This document shows positions 17,443-24,983 of a stretch of 64,000 nucleotides of DNA, in pieces. The notes below the pieces were generated by a model. That model was not told the origin of the DNA and searched no databases. It saw only the letters and a program-made list of their open reading frames with translations. The translations under genes were made by a program, and so were the position numbers. The stretch lies in NCBI RefSeq assembly GCF_900100795.1, contig NZ_FNCO01000018.1, positions 81,386 through 145,385 on the forward strand, read 5' to 3'. This DNA is from Pseudomonas abietaniphila. GTDB lineage: Bacteria > Pseudomonadota > Gammaproteobacteria > Pseudomonadales > Pseudomonadaceae. Each line of letters begins with the position of its first letter. The first letter of the stretch is position 1.

Positions 17443-18393
17443 TTACAACGCGAACGGCAATGGAATATGCGTTTCCTGGCGCTGTTCCAGGCGTTTGCGG
17501 AATTCCGACGGGTCGTGGATCAACACGTCCTGTCCGGCAAAGCTTTGCGCTGCAATCAGGCGCGACAACCAGAACCGTACGCAACCGACGCGCAACATCG
17601 TTGACCACAGCTCAGCTTCCGCCGCCGTAAACGGACGCAATGCCGCGTAGGCGCCCAGCAAGGCGCGAGCACGCGGCGCATCGATCTTGCCGTCCTCGAA
17701 CGAGCACCAGTCATTCACGGCGATCGCGACGTCATACAGCATCGGTGCGGAGCAGGCGTTGTAAAAGTCGATTACGCCCGTCAGGTGAGTCCCTTCAAAC
17801 AGCGTGTTGTCGCGGAACAGATCGGCGTGCACGTTGGCGCGCGGCAGGGCCATGATCTTGTCTTTCTGACGCTCGATTTCTTCGACGGAGCGCTTCAGCA
17901 GAGCGCCTTCCGTTTCGCCGAGGTGCGAAATGAAGTTAGTGCCTTCCTTCAGCATCCAGTCCAGACCGCGATCGGTCTTGCGCTCGATGGGCTTTTCACG
18001 GGTCGCCAGGTGCATGTGCGCCATCAGCTCGCCGATCTGCGCGCAGTGCTGAGTGTTCGGTTCGGTCGGGTGTTTGCCCGACAGGCGCGGTTGCAGCAGC
18101 GCGGGCTTGCCTTTGAGCTCGCGCAACGCCTGCCCGTCGGTGGTACGCAGGGCGTAGGGGACCGGCAGGTTCGCGTCGTGCAGCACGTCCAGCAGTTCGA
18201 TGAAGAATGGCATTTCCTGCACGGGGCCGCGCTCGACCAGCGTCAGGACGAACTCGCCCTTTTCCATGCTGATGAAGAAGTTGGTGTTTTCACTTCCGGC
18301 TGCGATGCCTTGGAAATCACGCAGGTGGCCGAGCCCGTACGGGGCGAGAAAAGCTTCCAGCTCGGGCCGAGCCAGGGGAGTAAAAACGGACAT
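17443..18393 (-). CDS. thrB: Homoserine kinase
   Basis: 316-aa kinase of the aminoglycoside-phosphotransferase superfamily, the ThrB type used by Pseudomonas. It phosphorylates homoserine in threonine synthesis. Catalytic loop NVHADLFRDNTLF and metal-binding IDFYNA are seen, plus the N-terminal nucleotide part (GIAAGSENTNFFI). Stand-alone gene; 34 bp downstream of the DUF2782 gene, which may share its transcript. Confidence 0.93.
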   Translation of the reverse strand: MSVFTPLARPELEAFLAPYGLGHLRDFQGIAAGSENTNFFISMEKGEFVLTLVERGPVQEMPFFIELLDVLHDANLPVPYALRTTDGQALRELKGKPALLQPRLSGKHPTEPNTQHCAQIGELMAHMHLATREKPIERKTDRGLDWMLKEGTNFISHLGETEGALLKRSVEEIERQKDKIMALPRANVHADLFRDNTLFEGTHLTGVIDFYNACSAPMLYDVAIAVNDWCSFEDGKIDAPRARALLGAYAALRPFTAAEAELWSTMLRVGCVRFWLSRLIAAQSFAGQDVLIHDPSEFRKRLEQRQETHIPLPFAL

Positions 18394-18427
18394 ATGAACA
18401 CTGCCAGCAAAAGGTGAATGTAAGGCG

Positions 18428-18715
18428 TTACCAGCTGAATAGTACCCACTGGGGGATCAGCATGTCCGGTTGATCCGAACGAATGAATTGACCGCTGGTG
18501 CCATCGGCGCGCACCAGATAGTACGGTTTGCCGTATTTCGGCGTGATTTTTACCGCATAAACGAAGCCGTTTGCCTTGTATTCCTGCACGAAATTGTCAC
18601 CTTCCTTGCGGATCGTGACGTCAGGTTCAGCCGACGGGGCTTCGTCTTCGGCTGCCGCCGCGATCAGCGGGGCAACCAACAGAGCGAGCAGTAACAAGCG
18701 ATTTTGTGTACGCAT
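18428..18715 (-). CDS. DUF2782 periplasmic protein
   Basis: 95-aa small secreted protein with a signal peptide ending near IAAAA, then an acidic linker and a compact domain (NGFVYAVKITPKYGKPYYLV...SDQPDMLIPQWVLFSW). Matches the DUF2782 family, conserved next to polA/thrB in pseudomonads. Function unknown. Confidence 0.88.
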   Translation of the reverse strand: MRTQNRLLLLALLVAPLIAAAAEDEAPSAEPDVTIRKEGDNFVQEYKANGFVYAVKITPKYGKPYYLVRADGTSGQFIRSDQPDMLIPQWVLFSW

Positions 18716-18789
18716 GATAACCTTGCTCCTTTGTCGTCAACGGTCCTCGCATTCTAGCGCCGACCCCGCCGAAAAGGTTGATCCTGCAC

Positions 18790-21555
18790 ATGAGTCTCGC
18801 GCCCCTCGTCCTGGTGGACGGTTCTTCTTATCTGTACCGCGCCTTCCACGCGCTGCCGCCACTCACCACGTCCAAGGGCCTGCCTACCGGTGCGGTCAAG
18901 GGCGTGTTGAACATGCTCAAGAGCCTGCGCAAACAGTATCCGGAAAGTCCCTTCGCCGTGGTGTTCGACGCCAAAGGCGGGACCTTCCGCGATGAAATGT
19001 TTGCCGAGTACAAGGCCAATCGTCCGAGCATGCCTGACGACATGCGCGTGCAGATCGACTTTTTGCATAACTGCGTCAAAGGCCTGGGTTATCCGTTGCT
19101 GTGTGTCGAAGGCGTGGAAGCCGACGACGTGATCGGCACCCTGGCGCGCAGCAGTGCTGCCGCCGATCGTCCGGTGGTCATCTCCACCGGCGACAAGGAC
19201 ATGGCGCAGCTGGTCGACGGGCACATCACTCTGGTCAACACCATGACCGGTAGCGTGCTGGACGTGGCGGGCGTGAAAGAGAAATTTGGCGTCGGCCCCG
19301 AGCACATCATCGACTATCTCGCGTTGATGGGCGACAAAGTCGACAACATTCCCGGCGTTCCCGGCGTGGGTGAAAAGACCGCCGCTGGCCTGCTGGTGGG
19401 TATCAACGGTGGCCTCAAAGAGCTCTACGAGAACCTCGACAAGGTCCCGAGCCTGGCGATTCGTGGCGCAAAATCGCTGCCCGCCAAGCTCGAAGAGCAC
19501 AAGGAGATGGCATTCCTTTCCTACCAGCTGGCGACCATCAAGATCGACGTGCCGCTGGACATCGAACTGGATGCGCTGCACTGCGGCGAGCCAGACCGCG
19601 AAGCCTTGCTGGCGCTGTACACCGAGCTTGAGTTCAAGAGCTGGGTCAACGACCTGCAGCGTGAAGCCAAACAGGAAGGGACCGAGATTGCGCCTGCCGA
19701 AGAGGCTGCGCCGGTTATCGAGGCCAAATATGAGCTGATTCTGGAGCAGACTCAGTTTGACGACTGGCTGAAGAAACTCCAGGCCGCCAACCTGTTCGCC
19801 TTCGTTGTGCAGAGCAACGGTACCGATGCGCAACGCGCTCAAATCGTCGGCCTGTCGTTCGCGATCAAGACCCACGAAGCCTGCTATATCCCGTTGACCC
19901 ACTCCTACATGGGCGTGCCGCAGCAACTGGACCGCGATGCGGTACTCAATGCCGTCAAGCCCATGCTGGAGGACGCGAGCAAGATCAAAGTCGGCCAGCA
20001 CGCCAAGTTCGCCATCAACCTGCTGGCGAACTGCGCCATCGGAGGCGACCAGAGCCAGGGCATCAATGTTCAGGGTGTGAAGTTCGACACCATGCTCGAA
20101 TCCTATGTGCTCGACTCAACGGCCACTCGGCATGACCGCGACAGTCTGGTCGCCAAGTACCTGGACCACACGCCGGTGAATTTCCAGGACATCGCGGGCA
20201 AGGGCGCCAAGCAACTCTCCTTCGACCAGATCGCGCTGGAGCAGGCAGGCATCTACGCCGCCGAGGAAGTCGACCTGACCTTGCGCCTGCATGAAGTCCT
20301 GCAAGCAAAACTGGACAAGATCCCGACGCTGGCGCCGGTGTTGAACGAGATCGAAATGCCGCTGATGCCGGTCCTGGCACGCATCGAGCGCCAGGGAGCG
20401 CTGGTCGATGCCAAGTTGCTGGGCATCCAGAGTGTCGAGCTGGGCAACAAGATGACCGAGCTTGAGCGTGAGGCGTTCGCCATTGCGGGCGAGGAATTCA
20501 ACCTCGGTTCGCCCAAGCAACTGGGCGTGATCCTGTATGAAAAGCTCGGCATGCCGATTATCAGCAAAACTGCCACCGGACAGCCTTCCACGGCAGAAGC
20601 GGTGCTGGCGGAACTCGCCGAACAAGAGTTTCCGCTGCCCAAGGTGCTGATGCAGTACCGCTCGATGAGCAAACTGAAAAGCACTTACACCGACCGACTG
20701 CCCGAGCAGATCAACCCCCGCACCGGGCGGATCCACACGTCCTATCACCAAGCCGTGGCCGTGACCGGACGCTTGTCGTCCAGCGACCCCAACCTGCAGA
20801 ACATTCCAATCCGCACTGCCGAAGGCCGTCGGATTCGCCAGGCGTTCGTGGCGCCGCAAGGGTACAAGCTGCTGGCGGCGGACTATTCGCAGATCGAATT
20901 GCGGATCATGGCGCATCTGGCCAAGGACGAAGGGCTGCTCCACGCCTTCCGCAACGACCTGGATGTGCACCGTGCGACGGCGGCCGAGGTGTTTGGCGTC
21001 GAATTGCCAGAGGTGACGAACGACATGCGTCGAAGTGCCAAGGCGATCAACTTCGGTCTGATCTACGGCATGAGCGCATTTGGTCTGGCCAAGCAGATCG
21101 GTGTCGACCGCAAACAGTCGCAAGCGTATGTAGACCGGTACTTTGCGCGGTATCCCGGTGTGCTCGAGTACATGGAGCGCACCCGCACTCAGGCGGCCGA
21201 GCAGGGTTTCGTCGAAACGATTTTCGGGCGTCGTCTCTACCTGCCGGACATCAATGCGAAGAACCAGGCGCTGCGCAAAGGGGCTGAGCGCATGGCGATC
21301 AACGCGCCGATGCAAGGCACGGCGGCGGACATCATCAAGCGTGCCATGGTCGCGGTGAATGGCTGGCTGGACACGTCAGGTCTTGATGCCAGGGTGATTC
21401 TGCAGGTCCACGACGAACTGGTGCTGGAAGTGCGCGAGGATCTGGTCGAGCAGATCAGCAAGGACATCCGCGTCCACATGAGCGGCGCAGCCGATCTTGA
21501 CGTGCCGCTGCTGGTGGAAGTGGGCGTGGGGAGCAACTGGGACGAGGCGCACTAA
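18790..21555 (+). CDS. polA: DNA polymerase I with altered 3'-5' exonuclease site
   Basis: 921-aa, full-length Pol I for Okazaki-fragment processing and repair. The 5' nuclease domain (1-about 290) keeps its carboxylates (VDGSSYLYRAFHA, EGVEADDVIG, STGDKDMA, GDKVDNIPGVPGVGEKTA). The polymerase domain keeps DYSQIELRIMAHL, RRSAKAINFGLIYG and QVHDELVLEV. The middle exonuclease domain lacks the metal ligands: FAFDTE is FAFVVQ (V339, Q341), KYD is KFA (A408), and AAEDAD is AAEEVD (E493). These align with E. coli D355, E357, D424 and D501. Proofreading is therefore probably absent. ATG 18790; an upstream TTG is unlikely. Confidence 0.97.
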   Translation: MSLAPLVLVDGSSYLYRAFHALPPLTTSKGLPTGAVKGVLNMLKSLRKQYPESPFAVVFDAKGGTFRDEMFAEYKANRPSMPDDMRVQIDFLHNCVKGLGYPLLCVEGVEADDVIGTLARSSAAADRPVVISTGDKDMAQLVDGHITLVNTMTGSVLDVAGVKEKFGVGPEHIIDYLALMGDKVDNIPGVPGVGEKTAAGLLVGINGGLKELYENLDKVPSLAIRGAKSLPAKLEEHKEMAFLSYQLATIKIDVPLDIELDALHCGEPDREALLALYTELEFKSWVNDLQREAKQEGTEIAPAEEAAPVIEAKYELILEQTQFDDWLKKLQAANLFAFVVQSNGTDAQRAQIVGLSFAIKTHEACYIPLTHSYMGVPQQLDRDAVLNAVKPMLEDASKIKVGQHAKFAINLLANCAIGGDQSQGINVQGVKFDTMLESYVLDSTATRHDRDSLVAKYLDHTPVNFQDIAGKGAKQLSFDQIALEQAGIYAAEEVDLTLRLHEVLQAKLDKIPTLAPVLNEIEMPLMPVLARIERQGALVDAKLLGIQSVELGNKMTELEREAFAIAGEEFNLGSPKQLGVILYEKLGMPIISKTATGQPSTAEAVLAELAEQEFPLPKVLMQYRSMSKLKSTYTDRLPEQINPRTGRIHTSYHQAVAVTGRLSSSDPNLQNIPIRTAEGRRIRQAFVAPQGYKLLAADYSQIELRIMAHLAKDEGLLHAFRNDLDVHRATAAEVFGVELPEVTNDMRRSAKAINFGLIYGMSAFGLAKQIGVDRKQSQAYVDRYFARYPGVLEYMERTRTQAAEQGFVETIFGRRLYLPDINAKNQALRKGAERMAINAPMQGTAADIIKRAMVAVNGWLDTSGLDARVILQVHDELVLEVREDLVEQISKDIRVHMSGAADLDVPLLVEVGVGSNWDEAH

Positions 21556-21571
21556 GCGCTTTGTTGCCTTT

Positions 21572-21595
21572 CCCGCAGGAGCGCGTTCCTGCGGG
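21572..21595. terminator. Hairpin downstream of polA
   Basis: CCCGCAGGA, loop GCGCGT, TCCTGCGGG: a perfect 9-bp stem 16 bp after the polA stop. No T tract follows, so it may be an RNA-end stabiliser or a REP remnant rather than a true intrinsic terminator. Confidence 0.55.
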
Positions 21596-21652
21596 CCGCG
21601 CCCGGAATCACGGTCCGGGCTGGACTGCCAACATTAAATTTCCGCAGATTTT

Positions 21653-21680
21653 GAACTTCCGCGGACAAAACCCGGTCAGA
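21653..21680 (+). promoter_or_regulatory. Sigma22 (AlgU/RpoE)-type promoter of the polA-engB small RNA
   Basis: GAACTT (21653-21658), 17-base spacer, TCAGA (21676-21680), close to the AlgU consensus GAACTT-N16/17-TCTGA. Predicted transcription start is about 21686-21688. Known AlgU control of ErsA in P. aeruginosa makes this assignment plausible. Confidence 0.75.
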
Positions 21681-21686
21681 GTTTGC

Positions 21687-21814
21687 GAGTGGTTGACGTA
21701 ACCACTCATGCTCCTATGTTGTGTTAAGTGTTGGCAGATATCCGGACCTCTCCCTAGTGGTCTGGACTTAGACCCCGAACTTCCCCTCCCCATATGAAGT
21801 CCGGGGTTTTTTTT
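21687..21814 (+). ncRNA. ersA: ErsA-like small regulatory RNA (Spot 42 position)
   Basis: About 128 nt between polA and engB, the slot occupied by Spot 42 in enterics and, as I recall, by ErsA in Pseudomonas. It is bounded by a sigma22-type promoter and a strong intrinsic terminator. The 5' part folds (GAGTGGTT..AACCACTC), and a C/U-rich single-stranded stretch (CCGGACCTCTCCCTAG) resembles the ErsA seed that pairs with target mRNAs. The exact 5' end is inferred from the promoter. Confidence 0.75.
21773..21814 (+). terminator. Intrinsic terminator of the small RNA
   Basis: CCCCGAACTT (21773-21782) pairs with AAGTCCGGGG (21797-21806) with one mismatch, followed by eight T residues. It could also receive engB transcripts from the other side. 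Confidence 0.9.
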
Positions 21815-21823
21815 GCCTGCGAT

Positions 21824-22459
21824 TTACGCCGCAGGCGCCTTGTCTTCCAGTTCCATCCAGTCGGCCAGCACGGTGTACGCTTCTTCCAGGCCCATGCGCT
21901 TGGGTGCCGAGAACAGCTGGATGGTGACCGCGTCGCCCCAGCCCTTGCGAATTTCCGATTGCACCTTGAGCAGCGTGTTCTTGGCCGCGCCGAAGGTCAG
22001 TTTGTCCGCCTTGGTCAGCAGGATGTGCATGGGCATGCCGCTGGCGATGGCCCAGTCGAGCATCAACAGGTCGAAGTCGGTCATCGGGTGACGGATGTCC
22101 ATCATCAGGATCAGACCTTTCAGACTCTCGCGGCTGCCCAGGTAAGCCTCGAGGTGACGCTGCCAGTGTTGCTTGAGCGGAATGGGTACTTTTGCATAAC
22201 CGTAGCCGGGCAGGTCGACCAGACGCCGATCATCGTCCAGACTGAAGAAGTTCAGCAGCTGCGTGCGACCCGGCGTTTTCGAGGTGCGTGCCAGGCTGGC
22301 GTGGGTCAGGGTGTTCAGCGCGCTGGATTTGCCGGCGTTGGAGCGGCCGGCAAAGGCCACTTCAAAACCTTCGTCGTCCGGGCATTGGTCGACTTTGGCG
22401 GCGCTGAGCATGAACTTGGCTTGTTGGCACAAACCGAGGATCGGGTTCTTGAGTTGCAT
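21824..22459 (-). CDS. engB: Ribosome biogenesis GTPase YihA/YsxC
   Basis: 211-aa TrmE-Era-EngA-EngB-Septin family GTPase needed for large-subunit assembly. G1 GRSNAGKSS, G3 DLPGYGYA and G4 LTKADK are present. I start at MQLKNPILGL (22459), which gives the family's usual length; the frame extends upstream without a start of similar quality. Divergent from the cytochrome c4 gene. Confidence 0.94.
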   Translation of the reverse strand: MQLKNPILGLCQQAKFMLSAAKVDQCPDDEGFEVAFAGRSNAGKSSALNTLTHASLARTSKTPGRTQLLNFFSLDDDRRLVDLPGYGYAKVPIPLKQHWQRHLEAYLGSRESLKGLILMMDIRHPMTDFDLLMLDWAIASGMPMHILLTKADKLTFGAAKNTLLKVQSEIRKGWGDAVTIQLFSAPKRMGLEEAYTVLADWMELEDKAPAA

Positions 22460-22531
22460 GGGATATCCGGTGAGGGCGTTGCGGCAAGGGTGCGGCAACG
22501 GGGTGTCGTTTCCGTTTGATGGGCGCAAGTA

Positions 22532-22537
22532 TATAAT
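22532..22537 (+). promoter_or_regulatory. Candidate -10 box for cytochrome c4 gene
   Basis: A perfect TATAAT lies about 97 bp before the cytochrome c4 start. The matching -35 region (about 22509-22514) is weak (TTTCCG), so only the -10 is convincing. Confidence 0.45.
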
Positions 22538-22633
22538 GCCGCAGATTTTGTGTGTGCTTTGTGCGTCAGCAGGATGAAGTTCGCGCAAGTCGGACTAACC
22601 TTACTCCAACAATAAAATGTACTGGATTAGCCG

Positions 22634-23251
22634 ATGAACAAATTACTGTTGAGTCTGCTGTTGATCTTGGGCATCTCAAGCACCACCCAGGCCGCTGATG
22701 CGGTAAAGGGCGATCCTGCCGCGGGCCAGGCTAAAACCGCTGTCTGTGGCGCCTGCCATGGCCCGGATGGTAACAGCATGGCCCCCAACTTCCCTAAACT
22801 CGCCGGACAAGGTCCGCGCTATCTGCTCAAGCAGTTGCACGAAATCAAGGACGGCAAGCGTGTCGTGCTGGAAATGACGGGTCTGCTCAACAACCTCAAT
22901 GAGCAGGACCTGGCGGACATCGCCGCCTACTTCGCCAGCCAGAAAGGCAGCGTCGGTGCAGCCGATCCTAACCTGGTGGCGCGAGGCGAAGCACTGTTCC
23001 GTGGCGGCAAGCTGGATCAAGGCATGCCGGCGTGTACGGGATGCCACTCGCCCAACGGAGCGGGCAACGCTGCTGCCGGTTTTCCACACCTGGGTGGGCA
23101 GCATGCCGACTACGTCAAGAAGCAGCTGACCGCGTTCCGCGAAGGCGAACGCACCAACGACGGCGACACCATGGTCATGCGCTCCATCGCCTCCAAGCTG
23201 AGCAACAAGGATATCGACGCGTTGTCGGCCTACATACAGGGTCTGCATTAA
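22634..23251 (+). CDS. cc4: Cytochrome c4
   Basis: 205-aa periplasmic dihaem cytochrome. A signal peptide ends at TQAADA; two CxxCH haem sites follow (CGACHGPDG and CTGCHSPNG), one in each half, with Met ligands in the following segments. The family donates electrons to terminal oxidases, which fits the oxidase genes in the same window. Clear start with a preceding TATAAT promoter region. Confidence 0.93.
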   Translation: MNKLLLSLLLILGISSTTQAADAVKGDPAAGQAKTAVCGACHGPDGNSMAPNFPKLAGQGPRYLLKQLHEIKDGKRVVLEMTGLLNNLNEQDLADIAAYFASQKGSVGAADPNLVARGEALFRGGKLDQGMPACTGCHSPNGAGNAAAGFPHLGGQHADYVKKQLTAFREGERTNDGDTMVMRSIASKLSNKDIDALSAYIQGLH

Positions 23252-23306
23252 GCCTCGATTAAGGCTGCAGGCCCCGTCGCAGGCGGATTGACGATCAGAA
23301 ATGTTT

Positions 23307-23323
23307 GCACATGTTTCATGTGC
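23307..23323. terminator. Small perfect hairpin between cytochrome c4 gene and dsbA
   Basis: GCACATG-TTT-CATGTGC, a 7-bp stem, 55 bp after the cytochrome c4 stop. No T tract follows, so termination is uncertain. Confidence 0.4.
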
Positions 23324-23453
23324 AGGCGGGCCAAAAAGGATAGCGAACGGCTGCCCTTTTTTATGCGCGCAGGCGTTACACTTGCGAACTCACATCACCC
23401 CGTCCGGTCCAACAGCCGCTGTCGAGGTGACTTTTCATGCCCAGGAGTTAAGC

Positions 23454-24095
23454 ATGCGTAATCTGATTCTCAGCGCCGCTCTGGTATTCACCAGCCTGTT
23501 CGGTCTGACCGCTCAAGCTGCAGAGCCGATCGAAGCCGGCAAGCAATATGTCGAGCTGAGCAGCGCCGTCCCTGTTTCCGAGCCAGGCAAGATCGAAGTC
23601 GTCGAAATGTTCTGGTACGGCTGCCCTCACTGCTACGCGTTCGAACCCGTGATCAATCCATGGATTGAAAAACTCCCGGCCGACGTCCACTTCATCCGCG
23701 TGCCTGCCATGTTCGGCGGCCCATGGGATGCCCACGGCCAGCTGTTCATCACGCTGGACACCATGGGTGTCGAGAAGAAAGTCCACACTGCCGTGTTCGA
23801 CGCCATCCAGAAAGGCGGCAAGCGCCTGACCGATCCGAACGACATGGCCGAGTTCGTCGCCACTCAAGGCGTCGACAAGACCAAGTTCCTGGAAACCTTC
23901 AACTCGTTCGCCGTGAAGGGCAAGATCGCCCAGTACAAAGAATTAGCCAAGAAGTATGAAATCACGGGCGTCCCGACCATGATCGTCAACGGCAAGTACC
24001 GTTTCGATCTGGGCACTGCCGGTGGTCCTGAGCAAGCGCTGCAAGTGGCCGATCAGCTGATCGCCAAAGAGCGCGCAACGCTCACCGCCAAGTAA
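23454..24095 (+). CDS. dsbA: Thiol:disulfide interchange protein DsbA
   Basis: 213-aa periplasmic oxidase that introduces disulfides. Signal peptide ends at TAQAAEP. The active site is WYGCPHCYAF (CPHC) and the cis-Pro loop is GVPTM. ATG 23454 is preceded by CAGGAG. Its 3' end is 9 bp from the next gene. Confidence 0.95.
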   Translation: MRNLILSAALVFTSLFGLTAQAAEPIEAGKQYVELSSAVPVSEPGKIEVVEMFWYGCPHCYAFEPVINPWIEKLPADVHFIRVPAMFGGPWDAHGQLFITLDTMGVEKKVHTAVFDAIQKGGKRLTDPNDMAEFVATQGVDKTKFLETFNSFAVKGKIAQYKELAKKYEITGVPTMIVNGKYRFDLGTAGGPEQALQVADQLIAKERATLTAK

Positions 24096-24104
24096 GCGCC
24101 GGCG

Positions 24105-24983
24105 ATGACGCGCTGGGGTACTGAACGCACTGTTGCCCGGCACACCCCCAAGGTCAACGAGCGACATGTGCAGGAATCCGGATTGCCAGCCGATGGCCGG
24201 CTCCGGTTGCTCAGCTTCAACATTCAGGTGGGCATCAGTACCGAGCGTTACCGGCATTACCTGACCCGTGGCTGGCAGCACTTGCTGCCCCACAACGGTC
24301 GGGCCGGAAATCTGCAGAAGATCGGCAACCTGCTTAACGACTACGATCTGGTCGCCTTGCAAGAAGCCGATGGCGGCAGCATGCGTTCAGGCTACGTCAA
24401 TCAGGTCGAACACCTCGCCCAGCTCGGTTCTTTTCCGTACTGGCATCAGCAGCTCAACCGTAACCTGGGACGTTTTGCCCAGCACAGCAATGGTGTGCTG
24501 AGCCGGTTGCGACCCTGGGATATCGAAGATCATCCGCTGCCAGGCCCAGCCGGGCGTGGCGCGATTCTGGTTCGCTTCGGTGAAGGCGAAGACGCTCTGG
24601 TCGTCGTCGTGATGCATCTGGCATTGGGTGCGCGCACCCGTACCCGGCAGCTCGCGTATATCCGCGAGCTGATCGGCGGCTACAAGCATCAGGTCCTGAT
24701 GGGCGACATGAACACCCACGCGGCCGATTTGCTGGAAACCTCTCCCTTGCGTGATCTTGGCCTGCTCGCGCCACAGATCGAAGCCACCTTTCCCAGCTGG
24801 CGCCCGCAGCGCTGCCTGGACCACATTCTTCTGAGTCCGACCCTGACGCTTGAGAAAGTCCAGGTGCTGGCTCAGCCCATTTCCGATCATCTGCCCGTCG
24901 CGGTGGAGATTCGCTTGCCGGCCTCATTAATTGGCGACTCGCTGCCGATAACAAGCACATCTCCTCGCGGACCCTCGGAATGA
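24105..24983 (+). CDS. Endonuclease/exonuclease/phosphatase (EEP) family protein
   Basis: 292-aa metal-dependent phosphodiesterase fold. Motifs are LLSFNIQVG (Asn), LVALQEADGG (Glu), VVVMHLALG (His), LMGDMNTH (Asp/Asn) and ISDHLPVAVEI (Asp-His), which are the EEP catalytic residues. No signal peptide. The stop overlaps the start of the GGDEF gene (ATGA), so the pair is translationally coupled. Substrate unknown; could be nucleic acid or phospholipid. Confidence 0.88.
   Translation: MTRWGTERTVARHTPKVNERHVQESGLPADGRLRLLSFNIQVGISTERYRHYLTRGWQHLLPHNGRAGNLQKIGNLLNDYDLVALQEADGGSMRSGYVNQVEHLAQLGSFPYWHQQLNRNLGRFAQHSNGVLSRLRPWDIEDHPLPGPAGRGAILVRFGEGEDALVVVVMHLALGARTRTRQLAYIRELIGGYKHQVLMGDMNTHAADLLETSPLRDLGLLAPQIEATFPSWRPQRCLDHILLSPTLTLEKVQVLAQPISDHLPVAVEIRLPASLIGDSLPITSTSPRGPSE

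Noticed and set aside
20116..21315. 399-codon frame antisense to polA
   Set aside because: Shadow of the polymerase domain; biased composition (His/Arg/Gln-rich) and no recognisable motif.
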